Shown: positions 26,850 through 45,300, counted from the first letter of the stretch. The stretch is 64,000 nt of DNA from Anisus vortex (GCA_949126835.1 OX421496.1:16324844-16388843), one strand, 5' to 3'. Program-made: numbers and translations. Notes: a model not told the origin generated them from the sequence alone.

Positions 26850-27535
26850 GTCAAACCCCTTTTAAAAAGGTCAAATCTGGATGCTGAGTGCCTATCGAGT
26901 GCCTAAAGAATTTACCAGCCAGTTTCCAATACCTACCTTCCTATCAAAGGTCCTGGAACATATTGTGTTAGCACAGTTATTGACCCACTATTAGAACCTC
27001 GATCATGGCCTCTTGAAACGGTTCCAATCAGCTTACAAGAAGTGCCATAACACAGAGATGGCACTGGTCAGTGTAATTAATTATCTACTTTGTGCGTCTG
27101 ACTCTGCGTCAATTCTAGCAATTATCGATTTGTCGGCTGCATTAGATACGCTTGACCATGAGATTCTTATTGATAGATTGTTTGGTTTGGTTGCTCGGGT
27201 TGTGTTCGCAGCTGGCTTAGATCCTACTTAACCGAACGCACGCAAAAAGTCATCATCGATGGATATATCTCTGCAACATGGAGTAGCCTACCACAGGGAT
27301 CAGTTCAATGCCCAATACTTTTTACAATGTAGCCTACACCCATTCACTAAGAGATGTTATCAGGCATTTTAGTATTTCATTCCACTTCTACGCGGATGAT
27401 TCACATTTGCATGATTCTGCTATGTTATCCCACTGGTCCCTCGTATGGCAGCTAACATCAATTTTGCTATTGCTAGTGTAGGCCTATGCACCTGGATATC
27501 GGAAAACAGACAAAATGAATGAGAATAAGATGGAT
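26850..27535 (+). pseudogene. CR1/L2-like LINE reverse transcriptase fragment
   Basis: Across several frames the segment reads as reverse transcriptase in the correct order. A PLLKKSNLDAE and PASFQYLP region comes near 26860-26940. Then, at 27013-27231, come FQSAYKKCHNTEMALVSVIN and LAIIDLSAALDTLDHEIL, the catalytic Asp block. These are followed by TERTQKVIIDG and SLPQGSVQCPILF, and at 27389-27400 an intact YADD box in FHFYADDSHLHD. Remains of the TWISENR..NKMD thumb motif end it. Frameshifts and missing 5' and 3' parts show it is dead. The motif set is that of the CR1/L2 group. Confidence 0.85.
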
Positions 27536-27645
27536 TGATGAGCGCGGTTTCTCGGTTCCAAAGACCATCGAAAATATATTATCATATAGGCGACCCCCGC
27601 GAAATGGTCGTTCAACTCCCTAAGGGGTCGCGACAGAAGCGAGCC

Positions 27646-27684
27646 AGGGGGGGGGGATCAGGGGGAGCCCCCCCCCCCCCCCCT
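27646..27684. repeat. G-run / C-run foldback
   Basis: A run of nine or ten G, then ATCAGGGGGAG, then a run of sixteen or so C. The two runs are complementary and could form a short hairpin. The exact run lengths are prone to sequencing error. Confidence 0.8.
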
Positions 27685-29034
27685 ACGACCATTTTCGAAA
27701 AAAAAGGGCCTTTAATTAATATTTTTACACGCCACAGAGCACAATTTATGCTGTTTCTATTTTTTTTTTCTTTCAATTGCATTTCAACAATTAAATTTTT
27801 TTACAATCATTTTGAATCATTCAGCGTGCTAACAGAGTGAAAGTCAAACTGATCAACTATATTGTTTTTATAAGACAATTTATTTAGTGCCGTAGTAAGA
27901 CTAAGACCAAAAGAAAAGGAGAGTAATATAGAAAATCATTAAAGCGTTTTATATTTAATAAAGAACTAACCGGTTTGGTATTATCAGCTTTTAAAAAAAT
28001 GCATTCATGGCTAATACACAATTTCATACTTAACTTACACATTAATAGTTATCAACATTTGAATTCAATTGTGAAGATATTATTCTAGTAATAGTCTAGA
28101 TTTAAAGGTTTTCATGTTGGATCTCGGAATAACAGAGATTTGTCTTATTATTTTAACTTCATTAGAATTTAGTATATCTATTATAAATTGCAATTTAGAG
28201 GTAGAGGTAAGTTATAATCTTACAAATTAAGTAGTTATTTTAATGTTTAAAAATATACATATAAATTTTTTTTGTCATACAATATTTATATAAATTTCAA
28301 CTATCTTGTGTAATTTGATCATTATAGTGTTATAATTTGTAAGTCCTTAATATGTTTAAAAGGAAACAAAAAAGAATCATATTAGAAATATTAATGTAAA
28401 GAAAACTGGCTAATTATCTCCCTTCAATTAAATTCTCCAAATTTGATGCTAGTGATACCAAAACGATTTAATTGTTTGAATATAACTAGTGTACTTTTGA
28501 AAATGCTCAGCTATCTTAATTTGCCTTAAATTAGGGAAAGAGTTAAATGTTTTGAAATTGATTTCAGGGAAATACTCTATGCCCAGTTGCAATGCAAATC
28601 CATTCCAGTTGCCCAACACTTCAAGTGCTTTTGAACCAAGTCTTGTAAATGGAAGTTTAACTGACTGAAACGTCAAGTCATACAGAAACATTGGCTTCGA
28701 CAGTCAGTTCTCCTCATTCAATAACGGAATTTGTTTTCCATTAAGATACATTAAAATTGCTTCCAGACAAGAAAATAATCTATCCAAGACTTAACCTATA
28801 CTCCGTATGACTTTCTACTAGAAGAGACTTGAAAAACTATACAATTTACTATCTTAACAATAGATTCGAAGTCCAATGATGGGAGGTTTGCATAGGCCTA
28901 CATACATTCCTGAACTAAAACAGTCGACGTCCAGTGCGATTCCCATGTAGTTCGCCATGCAGCACCCACTAATTTTGCTGACATAGGCCTACGTTGTTTT
29001 CACGTGCATTGAACAATATTCTTTGAGGTCTTTC

Positions 29035-29106
29035 GCATGCCACTGAAAATCGTTCTGCGTGCCAAGTCTGGCACGCGTGGCGTGTCTTAGGTTGCCGACC
29101 CCTGCT
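29035..29106 (+). mobile_element. hAT-like terminal fragment
   Basis: CGTGCCAAGTCTGGCACGCG followed by GTTGCCGACCCCTG matches the right end of the hAT MITE at 42823-42978 (GTGCCGAGTCTGGCACGCGT, GTGCCGACACCTG). The reverse complement of the end, CAGGGGTCGGCAAC, is a common hAT terminal repeat. I found no matching left end, so this copy looks truncated. Confidence 0.6.
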
Positions 29107-30779
29107 ATAGAGCATTTGCGTTGATTCTATAAATACGTTTCGATAGGCCTACTAGGGGTTCATCCCGAAAATGAGCAGTAGATGCAATCAATTTTGCAGA
29201 AATTCCCATCACTATTAGCTGCTAGAAAGAGTAATTGTGAATGGTTAAATAAAAACTGCACTAGTATACAGTGTGTGTATCCTGAGGCACAGGGTTTTCT
29301 TATAACACTTGATACGTACGAATTCTTAGTTATTCTATTAATCTGGAAAAATGCTAAGAGTGGGGCCTTTTACCTACAATTTTGCTCCCCCTAGCGTCAA
29401 AAGCTGGCTACGCCACTTGGTCGCGACCCACAGGCAGTGTAAGGCCTACAGCTGACCTAGCATAATTTGTTTTGCCTTGATTATATTATATACAAGGCAT
29501 CTATATATATTAATCCATTTCTGCTTTTTTTTAAAACCTAGATAGGCTACATTTATTTAACGCAAATTGAGACAATGGAATTGATGAATAATTACAGACA
29601 TAGAAAATTAACTAAATAAAATGGGTTTCTTAAAAATTATATTCTTTTCAGTTAGTGCAGTTAGTGGCTCGAGGAAAAGGTCGAAAAACATAGGACCAAG
29701 TTACCAAACAAAAAACATGAATCATTTTGCATTACAGCATAATTTAAATTACATTAATTTGTTTCATATGTAGGCCTATATTTTTCAAAAAGTAATTGTT
29801 ATCAATGTTTAAATATTTTGATTATGAAAATTTTGTATGCACTAATAATATATTAGCAAGCAAGTTTCTTTCAAAAGAATAACGTAAAAGTTTGTTTAAT
29901 TCGCGTATATTAGCATTTATGTTTTTAAAGTCGCCATTTGTAAACTATCGTTTCGTGCATTGTCACCGGCCTAAACATAACTTTACTTAAACTTAACTTA
30001 AACCATCATTTAAAGATCAGGGGTGTTACAGTAAATATAGTAAGTCTATGTATATATGGTTAATTAGGAGAGAAGCCTTAAAAAAATATAGGATAGGGCC
30101 TCGGCTAGGTGAAGGTGTTTGCCTTGCGTTTGCCATTTGATTCGAACTCACTGTAGGCAGTGTAGGCCTGTAGGACTGTAGGCTAAAACTGAAAACTCCA
30201 TCAAGTCCAAGTCAAGAGTTTTGAACAGGGCTGTGGAGTCGGAGGAAATTTGGGTACCTGGAGTCGGCAAAAAATGCACCGACTCCCGACTCCTACTAAA
30301 TTTAGATTGGAAAAAGGCATTTATTTTAAACAACCGATCAATAGACCTACATTATCTACATACATTTGTGATGAGAAAGTAAAGTATATGTTTCTTCCTC
30401 TAAGTCCCCATCCCTACTCAAGTTCCTATCACTATTGTCATAGGCTACTATAGCGGGTCGACACACAAAACTATTTTTGAACTAATTTGAAATGCGTCTT
30501 TAGACTGAACGTCATATAGACTGCACGGCGCTGGTATTTTATGACGCTATACATTGTAGGGATGTGACAATTCCGACTTTTGCCGAGTGCCGACGCGTCG
30601 TAAAAGTTGCTTCCGACTTTTTACGGACTTAGCGACACTGGTACTAATTGAATAGAATTTGCATAAAAGCACTTATTGACCAAGGTTAACAACTTTCGAA
30701 AGTTCATAGTTCTTATATTGACCTACATTTTGATTATTTTTTTACATTCGCGAACTCTGGAATTTATTTATTTTTTTCA

Positions 30780-31110
30780 TTGGAAAATATAGTGTTTTTT
30801 TAAAGTATTGCTACGCACAAAGTTACGATAATAGTTCAATGAAACTTTGTTTTTCTTTTAGATTGAGTATGTTTCTACATTTGTGCCAAATTTAATCAAA
30901 ATCTATCGTAGCGCTAATTTTTTTTTTAATTTTCTAATCTCGGGGGTATTTTCCTTATATGGCCTTTGTTCTGTGTATTTTTCAAAGTAAGGCTACGCCT
31001 AACATTATAAAAATAGTTCAATGAAACTTAGTTTTTCTTTTAGATTAAGTATTTTTCTACCTTTGTGCTAAATTTTATTAAAATCTATCGTTGCGCTCAT
31101 TTTTTAAATT
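30780..31110 (+). repeat. Diverged ~182-bp direct duplication
   Basis: GTTCAATGAAACTT plus GTTTTTCTTTTAGATT and the following AAATCTATCGTNGCGCT stretch occur at about 30833-30920 and again at about 31015-31100, a shift of 182 bp. The copies have clearly drifted. Confidence 0.75.
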
Positions 31111-33220
31111 AATTAAATATGTATTTTTAATACAGGGCCTAGTAGCCATATTGATCCGCCATCTTTTGTTTATAAGAGGTGTAACTAATCACGTGACACT
31201 TTTCTTAATTATCTTATTGGTCCACGATCATAGCTTTTTGCTTTCTTAATATGTTTTATTAGTCATTCTAGGTGTAGGCCTACATTAATCAGGACAAAAA
31301 AAGTTATTAAAGACATTTAAGCTTATTATCACTATAATATGATTTAATATGGTTATCACTAGGTAGACAGTGCACCCGACAACTTTCTCATCTGTTTTAT
31401 CAATAATCAGCAGGCCTAGTGACTAGTGAACTAGTCTATACTATCTCTAGCTTTCGTTTTACATATAGTTGATATAGTCATAGAAAAAAAAGTTACTAAA
31501 AAGAGTAAGGCCTATTCAAAATTGACACTATAAGTCTAGTCAAATAGAATGATTTTTTAATAGATTTTAGGTCTAAGCCTTGGCTAATAAAACACTTGCA
31601 GTAGGCCTAAATTTAAAAATATGTTCATAATTTTTTAGTTTAAATTTAAAGTAAATCAAGATTATAGATATGTATTATATTTATAAAATAAAAAAGAATA
31701 GCATTTGTTTAATATAAAGGGAATGCAAAAAAAAAAAGACAGCTCATTTATATAGGCCTATAAGTCATAGGTAGGCTTAGGCTTACATGACATTATTATT
31801 AATTATACTCATTATAGTTATACTGAGAAAATAATGCAACTATTTCTTGTTTATAAAGCAACTTGTAAATTTTAACTTTTTGGCTGGATAACAAAAGTTT
31901 GCAAGAATGACTTGATTCTAAAGTAAGCAAGAAAGGCTATGAATAGTATGATTGTACAAGACAGAGAAAAGGAGACGCTAGGATGTCATTCTATGACCAT
32001 AATTCCATAATAAAACAAACAAACATTTTATAAATACCATACTTTTTAATAACAACAGTATGAAACATAATGCTTAAATTAACCTTTATTTTTATTTCGT
32101 TACAATTTTTTTTTTTTTTCACCTAGAAAAAAATAAATACAAACAAGATATAGCATGAAGAAAAAACATATTTTATTTATCAAATTGATCAACATGCATG
32201 CTTTAAGGTTTATTGATTGTTTCCTTGTAGCTTGTATCATGACTTTCTAAGCCAAAAGTTTTAAAATCATGATTATAGGTCTTCAATAGAAATTAAAAAA
32301 TGTACATACCTTTTGATGAGTCAGCAAAAAATATCACATTATAATTTCCTTTTTTTCTAAATTGGTATAGTGAACTTTTAATAATTGTTTTAGTCTAGTC
32401 CTATAATACTCAATGAGATCTTTACAATGGTAGCTAAATCAAGACTCTGTGACAAGTAATAATCAAGTTATGATTTTTTTTGTGAATTGTTAGCGAAAAA
32501 AACCCCACTTTTTCATCATAATTTTCCTTCCCATTAATGATGCTTTAAGAATTTTGTTGTTTTTGTAGTGTAGCCTTATAGTACTTTTCAAGACCTTTCC
32601 AATAGTGGTTAGATCATGACTCTAGGTTAAGAAATGGCAAAGTTATGTTACTTTTTGACAAGAATTCTCAAAATTTTGGCACACTTTTCCCTATATACGC
32701 CATGTAAAAAAAAATGACCACAAAAAAATTTGTAACTTTTTTACTATTCGTCATAGAGAGATGCTTTATATACCGTTGGAAAACTCAGACCATCAGCTTT
32801 AATATGCTGCTTTTAAAAATGCATTTGGTTAATTTTGAAAAAAATTGTCACATCCTTATACATTGTATACAAGTGCCAAAATTACTAATTACCATTAACA
32901 TTGTTTGTAATGATTTCAAATGCTAGGACATGGCACGCGCGGTTTTCTCGGAATACTAAACACTTCCTTAGTAGGCTATAGGCCTAGGCCATAGGTCCTA
33001 AATAAAACGCATCTTAAGCTACTAGTGTACAAGCATACCTTTATTAGAGGCCTAGAGAGGCTTTTAGGCTACACATTTACGATTCTTTCCTTATGTAATT
33101 TGCGTTCAATAGGCCTACAAAAAAATGCTGCCTTTAGGACTTATAAATGCGCTACGCACGCAACGCACAATTAGGAGCGGCAATATTTAGGCTATACTTT
33201 TCACAGTGTTGTGTTCTGCT

Positions 33221-33578
33221 TAGGGATGTTAAACGAAAACCGGAATACCGGATTCCTGTTTTGAAACCGAAAACCGGTTTTGATTTTCAAAACACAGTGT
33301 CTGTGCTTCATTATTAACGGCACTATTAAATACACATTCTTTTGATTCTCTTTCAACACATTATTTTACAAGTTACCATAAATATATGCCTCTTTATATG
33401 CTTCTTAATATTATGGTCAACAATAATTGGTAATTTGATTATCACTATTGAAAAATTAAAACTAGTATCGGTTTTAATAAATTAGCCCAGATTTTTTTTA
33501 GTACTAAATGTACAAAATCATATTGTATTCGGTTTTTAACGGGTTTTATAGAACCGATAACCGGTTTTAACATCCCTA
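33221..33578. mobile_element. 358-bp hAT MITE with perfect 8-bp target duplication
   Basis: The left end TAGGGATGTTAAACGAAAAC and the right end (reverse complement TAGGGATGTTAAAACCGGTT) are inverted repeats. Both subterminal regions are rich in AACCGGTT-type words. The element is flanked by identical octamers GTTCTGCT at 33213-33220 and 33579-33586. No coding capacity. It sits inside the larger hAT-bordered composite and is therefore the younger insertion. Confidence 0.9.
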
Positions 33579-33993
33579 GTTCTGCTGTTACAGGGAACGC
33601 AGCGCCCATGTGTAACCTATCCTCTCACTGGTAAAGGATTAACCGTTTGCCCCTTAGAGTCGCAGATCGTCACCCCTACTGATAAGGCCCCACGAGAGGG
33701 TGGTACAGCCGGTACGCCGTACCGGGGCCCTCAAGAGTTTAGGGGGCCCATGACTATTTAAAATTAAATACAGTAGACTGTTGGCTTCCCAGCCAGTAGG
33801 CCTGTGGTAATAACATGTAGATGTATGTTGTCTTTCTTTCCTTCAAGGAATGTACGAGATACATTCGCATATTAATACAGAGGAGTCGGGGAGTCGGAAG
33901 AAAAAATAAATGAGGAGTCGGAGTCGGTACATTTATCTACCGACTCCGCGGCCCTGGTTTTGACTTTGAAGAGTAGACAGCACTAGTAGTAGT

Positions 33994-34013
33994 AGTACTA
34001 GATATCTAGTACT
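33994..34013. repeat. 20-bp perfect palindrome
   Basis: AGTACTAGATATCTAGTACT reads the same on both strands and is set within AGT/ACT-rich simple sequence. Confidence 0.9.
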
Positions 34014-34689
34014 AGTAGTAGGCTAACGAGTTTTACTAGAGTCAAACAGTCAAACCAAACGATTTGGACCATTTATAGTTTAGTAGTTAGTAGGCCTATT
34101 ACTTGACTTCACTACTCAGAGTAACACAACACAGGCTTAGCTTAGGACTTAGACTTAGGGCTAGGACTAGCTTACTGACTTACTGATAAGTTACTGTCTA
34201 TACTTTGTAGAGGTGTAGGAAACACTGTCACTGTGACAGTCATACTTAGACTGATGAGAATGAGTCTGGAGTCTCAGTCACACTGTGACTAGTTTAGTAG
34301 TGAGACTGCAATTACATTTTACATTGACTACATTACAAACATTGCCATAGTTATATAGATCCCTTCTTCTCTTCTGACTTCTGACATTATACATTATATT
34401 GGGCTTATAGCCGCCTACTTGGCATGTAAAATGGAATATTGAATAAAATTTTTATTGTAGTGAAAAACTTCATCTCTTCAAACAATCTAGCCTACTTCAT
34501 TCTTTCATCTACCTTACCAAAACCTATCAAATCCAAGTATTTTCATTTAGGCCTAACATTGTTTTGTGTTTTAAAGTGGTCCACTGAGCTTGTCATACAA
34601 TGACAATAGGCCTATCATAACTCTCTTCTGCCTTTTACTTTTAACTTTTTTTTTATAGCGACATAGCATTTTCCTCCAACTATTTCTTT

Positions 34690-35258
34690 CCCTCAGTCCC
34701 GGACACGTATATTTACCTCCAAATACGAAATCTCTTGGAACCCGGCCGCGTATATTTCCCTTAAGGAAGGGTGTCTATTTAAAGATAAAAATAAAGGATT
34801 TGACCTTTCACCATAGTCTCGGGCAGAATATTTATTTGATAGCTGAATAGTTGAATTTTATTTCGCTTTTTAAATTATGAAAATTGACCAATTACTGAGT
34901 TGTTGTTTTTTTAAATTGAAAGTGCGGTCCTAATGGACGCTACCGAATTACCTTCCGTTATTATGGTGGTACTTGTTGATGAGACTTTTTCTTATGGATT
35001 ATTATTACAAATGAATACAATTACTTTATGAATTAGATTATTCTAATAAGATAAGTTATTATTTATTATGTTTTTAGCTATTTACTCTCTACGTGTTATC
35101 AATTTTTACCAACAAAAAAGTAAAAAAATAATTTTGGAACCCTATCGATGTCTCAGCTATTCTAAAATAATGTCTGGGATGAAGGGGATGATTTGTAAAA
35201 TAATGGCTGGGACAGGAGGTATACATCGCAGATAAGTAGGTCGGTTTGGGAAGGGTTA
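34690..35258 (+). mobile_element. Longer relative of the 81-bp TTAA MITE (candidate)
   Basis: The left part, CAGTCCCGGACACGTATAT near 34697, repeats at about 34740 as AACCCGGCCGCGTATAT. Both match the CAGTCCCGGGCGCGTATAT of the 81-bp elements. The right part, CAGATAAGTAGGTCGG followed by GGGAAGGGTTAA, ends in TTAA at 35255-35258 like them. The left TTAA end is not preserved. About 450 bp of extra interior sequence suggests that the 81-bp copies are deletion derivatives of a longer unit. It ends about 200 bp before the PSMA5 start codon. Confidence 0.55.
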
Positions 35259-35440
35259 ATAGGACAAGAGAATTTTTTACATGTCCTCTTATTTATTCAT
35301 GAAGTTTTAATAGTTTGTTTAGCAAGGTACCTGTATTTCTTTTCAAATTATAGGAAATTGAACAGAGAAAATATAATAAGTAGAAGAAGAAACAATATTA
35401 CAATAACATTATTGAATTAAAATCTTCAGTTAGAAATTAA

Positions 35441-40962
<5,522 letters not shown>

Positions 40963-41153
40963 AGAGCTCATTTTTGTTTTCTTGAACATTTTTGTTTTGT
41001 CTTTTCATAACTGATTTGTTTGTTTTTTCTTTTGGTAAACTAATGAATTGAATGGCCACTGCTTTATATAGAAGTAATGAATGTGAAATGTTAACACAAA
41101 AGTTGATCTCTCATTACTTGGAAATGTTTGCATTGAACAAAGAAAACAAACAA

Positions 41154-41159
41154 AATAAA
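41154..41159 (+). terminator. Polyadenylation signal of PSMA5
   Basis: AATAAA about 190 bp after the stop codon, followed within a few bases by a second AATAAAAA and then T-rich sequence. It gives a short 3' UTR. Confidence 0.7.
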
Positions 41160-42236
41160 TAATAAAAAGGTCAAATTGACAAAATCATTGGCTTAACATT
41201 TTTTTTTTGTTTATTAACATTTTATGATCATATAATTAATTATGCAAGTCTTAATCATTTAATGATTTTTTTGTAAACAAAATTTATTTATAATATTCAG
41301 CTTTCACTGGCACCACATGATATTTAAAAGCATCTCTTTCTCAGAACTGTATTCATGAAATATTTTTTTTAAAACTAATGTCAGCTATAGAGGAAATATC
41401 ACAGAATTGCTGTTGGAATGCTTAATAAATGAAACAAAATTATTGTATAAAATTCAACTAGGACATACTATCAAGAAAAGTCCAGCTAGATAATGTTCTC
41501 TTTATGTTTTATGTGTCTGTAATAACAGGATATGCTGAACCAATCTCAGAAACAATCTGAATGGCACAAACTGAATTTTTAAAATGCATGTTTTCATAGA
41601 AATAGAACAAAGGTTTTAAAATACATTTGTTATGGAGTGTTTTAGTCTCTATTATGTACATGTATCTAAAAAACTTATTTTTATTTTTTAGTTAGCACAA
41701 GAATAACTTGTGTTTAGGCATTGTAATAAACATTTATAGCTGGCAATTTTCTTTTTTTCTATGTAAACATAAGCATTTCTGAAATTCAAGAACAGAAAAT
41801 GTTTTATGCTGAGTATTTCATGGTACAAATTATTTAATATGGAATCTGGTGAACTATTCTATTTAAAATGAATACAGGGGCTAAAGGTTCTAGACAATAA
41901 TTGCACCATGTTTCATACTTCACCATCACATTTGTAGGCTATACTGATATACTCTTTTCACTTGACCCAATAAGAAAATAAAGCAACTGATTTGACGTCC
42001 CTGTCAGCTCACTACCAAATGATCATAATGATGGTCCAAGGTTTAGCATTCACCAACAATGTAAGTATGGGACCAAAAGTGTATATGACAAGCAGAGTTG
42101 TCTCTCAGTGGCACTTGAGTTATATTCACCCAGTTAATGATCATTGTATCATTTCAAAATTCAATTGCAAACCAAATTTCATTCATTTTTTTTTCTGTCG
42201 TTGGTTTCAACCCAATGAAGCTATGTGATGCATGTA
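41160..42236. other. Spacer between the two convergent genes
   Basis: AT-rich DNA without an open frame of note. It separates the PSMA5 and globin 3' ends by about 1.1 kb. Confidence 0.5.
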
Positions 42237-42242
42237 TTTATT
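42237..42242 (-). terminator. Candidate polyadenylation signal of the globin gene
   Basis: TTTATT on the plus strand gives AATAAA on the minus strand, about 155 bp beyond the globin stop codon. Confidence 0.5.
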
Positions 42243-42397
42243 TATAATAAATCATTTTTTTTACTAGCTAAATATTGTTGCAAATGATCAAATCTCGATT
42301 GCCTATTATAATTAAAAAACATTGCTTAGAAAAAAAAGTAAACAAGGATTCAGACATCCGTCAAGAGATATAGACTGTGTAATGACGTTGAGGGAGA

Positions 42398-45300
42398 CTA
42401 TAGAATGACACAGCACGACAACAGTGGTCTGTTGCCTTTGTAGTATTCCTCTTCCTCGGCCACGATGTGAACAAAGCAACTGATGAACTTGCTCCAAATA
42501 CTAACGATTTCATGTTGACGATCGACTAGTAAAACTGAAATTATGAACTTATCGAAGTTGGCATCAATTTTCTGAAATTAAACGATGCGTAGTCTATGTA
42601 AAGATACAATACCCATTTCTAGTAAAGATTTGGCAACACGGTTAGTCTAATTCACCCAACTCTAATTTTTCATGTTATATTTAAGGAAGCTCAAAACCTA
42701 GGTTTAGTCGTATGTCTTTTTTGTTCAAGTCTTTTTTTTACGATGCCAGCAGGCCGATTCAATACTCAAATAATAATTTATAAGTCACCCCTTTGGCTAA
42801 TTTGCGTATTAATAGGCTAGGGCAGGAGTCGGCAAGGGTCTGCAGGGGTCGGCAACTGTAGCAATACATTTCTAGTAGAAGAAACGAATAAACTTTACTT
42901 TTAGGGACTCTTCCGCGTGTCATTGAATATCCCTTGGCGTGCCGAGTCTGGCACGCGTGCCGTAGGTGCCGACACCTGGGCTAGGGTATATTAAGCTTAA
43001 AGTCTTTTTCTGTACAGAAAGAAAACGATCCGATTCTAACTCTTAAAGTTTTTTTTTCCAACGGATAAACGTTTAGGACGCAATAATCTTCTGTAAAAAA
43101 AGGATCGTCCATAACTATAACCTATAAGATCCAAATGTACCCATAGATGAAACCCGAGAGACCTCATAGGCCCACTGAGCCGACTAATAATAATAATGAT
43201 TAGGTCTAAGCTTATGTATTTAGCGCATCTTTCCATGCTATTGCAACAACAAAACTTTCAGCGATTCCGTTGCCGATGTTGGGTTGAGGGAAGACACAAA
43301 CACACTAGCTAAAAGGAAAGACTAACGAGGGCGTGTCACAACAATATTCAATCATCAATGAAAAATAATTATAAAAACAATACAAAAACATCGACAAAAC
43401 AGTCCCCTCCCCAATACTGCTAATACCCTCACACCCTTATACTGCCATATCCCCATACATTTCCACCCTGCGCCCATACTGTGGCATTTCACGTCTCGCG
43501 AGACGATCTTTTCACCCCCCTGCAGGCCCTCGAGTGGTTGAAGAGTCCAATCCTTGGCATACAGGCACGGTCACACTGGGTGCAGATGTAAACAGCGGAA
43601 GGGGCCACATTTTCCTTCACCCTCTTTTTGTTTTTGCGCGATAATCTGCAAGCCGGGAACCTGCAAAGCCGGCTCTCCAGGTGGGCCTACACTGCGCCAT
43701 GTCCTCCAACTTTTGAGGTCAATATGAAGGTGTTTGCAGACACCCGCATATCTCAATTTTGGACGTCCAGCAAGTCCATGGAATTTAACTAACTATTCTT
43801 AAAGGATGTCGATGTCCTGTGGGAGTCGACCCTGTGGCATTCGGTGTACATGACCTAGATTGCGGAGTCATCTGTTGCTGAGGACAATGCGGATTTCATG
43901 ACACCCTGTTCTTTGCAGGACCTCTGCATTTAGGACTTTGCCCTGCCATCTTGGATCTAGGATACGTCTGAGACATCTGAGGTGAAATGTGTTAAGTTTC
44001 CTTTCCTGCCAGGAATATGTGCACCACCTCTCACTGCCGGTAGACCAGTGATTTAATGGACCTAGTAGGCCTAAGCAGCGGGTTTATCCAGACTAGTTTT
44101 TTTTCAATCTTGCCATAACGCCCATGGATTTCTGTAGATTTGCCCAATTGAGGTTTTTGTCCCAAGGTAGAAGAACTCGTCAACTACTTCTAATGGTTGT
44201 CTACCAAAAGTGATGCATGGCGCGATGGTAGTACCTTTGTTTTGCTTTGACTAACGCCGAGACAAAATGTTTGGCATGCAGCATCCCATTTATCAATGAG
44301 CGTCTGCAGCTCATTTATTTGTAGATTCGGTGACGATAGCCGCACGATCGGCATAGAGAAGTTCCCTAACTAGTACCCTCTTCAGTTTTGTTTTAGGTCA
44401 GAGCCTATTTATACTGAATAGCTTTTTGGGTGTCCTTGTGTGAAGGTGGACACCCTCATTGTTTACCTCCATAAGCATAGTGCAGTAGGCACGAGAAGAA
44501 TATTCCAAACAAGGTGGGTGCAAATACACATTCTTGTTTAACGCTACTAAGGACTTCAAAGGGCTCTAATTGCGCTCCGTTAACTTTCACTATGCACCTG
44601 GTATTCTCGTGGAAACAGTTAATGAAATAAAGCAGTTTCGGAAGGCATCCTATCTTTGCTAATAGTTTGACAAGTCCACTTCTGCTGACCATATCAAAGG
44701 CTTTGGTTAAATCCACAAAAACAATGTATCATCTATCGAAACTTTTTCTGTAGCAGTCGAAGGGAGGAAATCATGTCTATGGAGGATCTGCCGCTTCTGC
44801 ACTGAAACTCAGGGTAGACTCTGACTACTTGCAGCCTTGATTGCGCCACTCTTGCGAATATCTTACCGACTATGCCCAAGAGAAATATACAGTCTGACAC
44901 AGCAAAGGAAAGCGAAATGGAACGCAGAAGAAGTAGAAGTAACTTAACTATTGCAGTCGCTGCGGTCCTATTAAAATTTGTTTTTGTATAATGTTACGAT
45001 ACTTGCGCCACGCATATCTTGTGGAACATAGCCGGATTTCCAGCACAGGCATATAAGTTGGAGAAGTTATGGAATCAGAATTGACTTGCTGGTCTTTATT
45101 ACTTCTGCCTGGGACCTTTCCATTTTTAAGGCTGTTCACTGCGTTACTAAGGTCATTGAAGGTTGGCGTTTCATTAAGTGACTCCAATACTGAGATATCA
45201 GGTAAGGAGTTCTGCGTGGCTAGACTGTTGTATGTTGTTGCACATATCTTGCCAGAAGCCATTGACGCAGTGTCGAGCAGTTTCTTTGCTTTCCTTATTA

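Larger units (their letters stand above)
27536..30225. other. Intergenic repeat-derived DNA
   Basis: 27585-27690 carries GGGGTCGCGACAGAAGCGAG and a G-run/C-run foldback. About 29370-29440 carries a GGCTACGCCACTTGGTCGCG phrase that looks like the end of a decayed DNA transposon. No gene was found; the open frame at 28449-28691 (minus) has no recognisable motif. Confidence 0.45.
30226..33956. mobile_element. 3.7-kb composite bordered by hAT terminal inverted repeats
   Basis: The left end CAGGGCTGTGGAGTCGGAGG and the right end, reverse complement CAGGGCCGCGGAGTCGGTAG, form matching inverted repeats. Both borders carry further GGAGTCGG and CCGACTCC motifs. Flanking octamers are GTTTTGAA (30218-30225) and GTTTTGAC (33957-33964), seven of eight identical, as expected for a hAT target duplication. 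The interior has no transposase frame. It includes a diverged direct duplication (30780-31110), a looser one around 32370-32660, and a nested hAT MITE (33221-33578). Two separate short elements in chance register remain possible. Confidence 0.6.

Noticed and set aside
30552..30570. TAGGGATGTGACAATTCCG as another hAT end of the 33221 type
   Set aside because: No matching right end or target duplication was found. The nine-base match alone is too weak; the same applies to TAGGGATGTCAA near 35899.
42312..42497. Minus-strand open frame starting MEQVHQLLCSH
   Set aside because: It is a shadow of the globin terminal exon in another frame. The globin frame has the G- and H-helix residues at the correct spacing.
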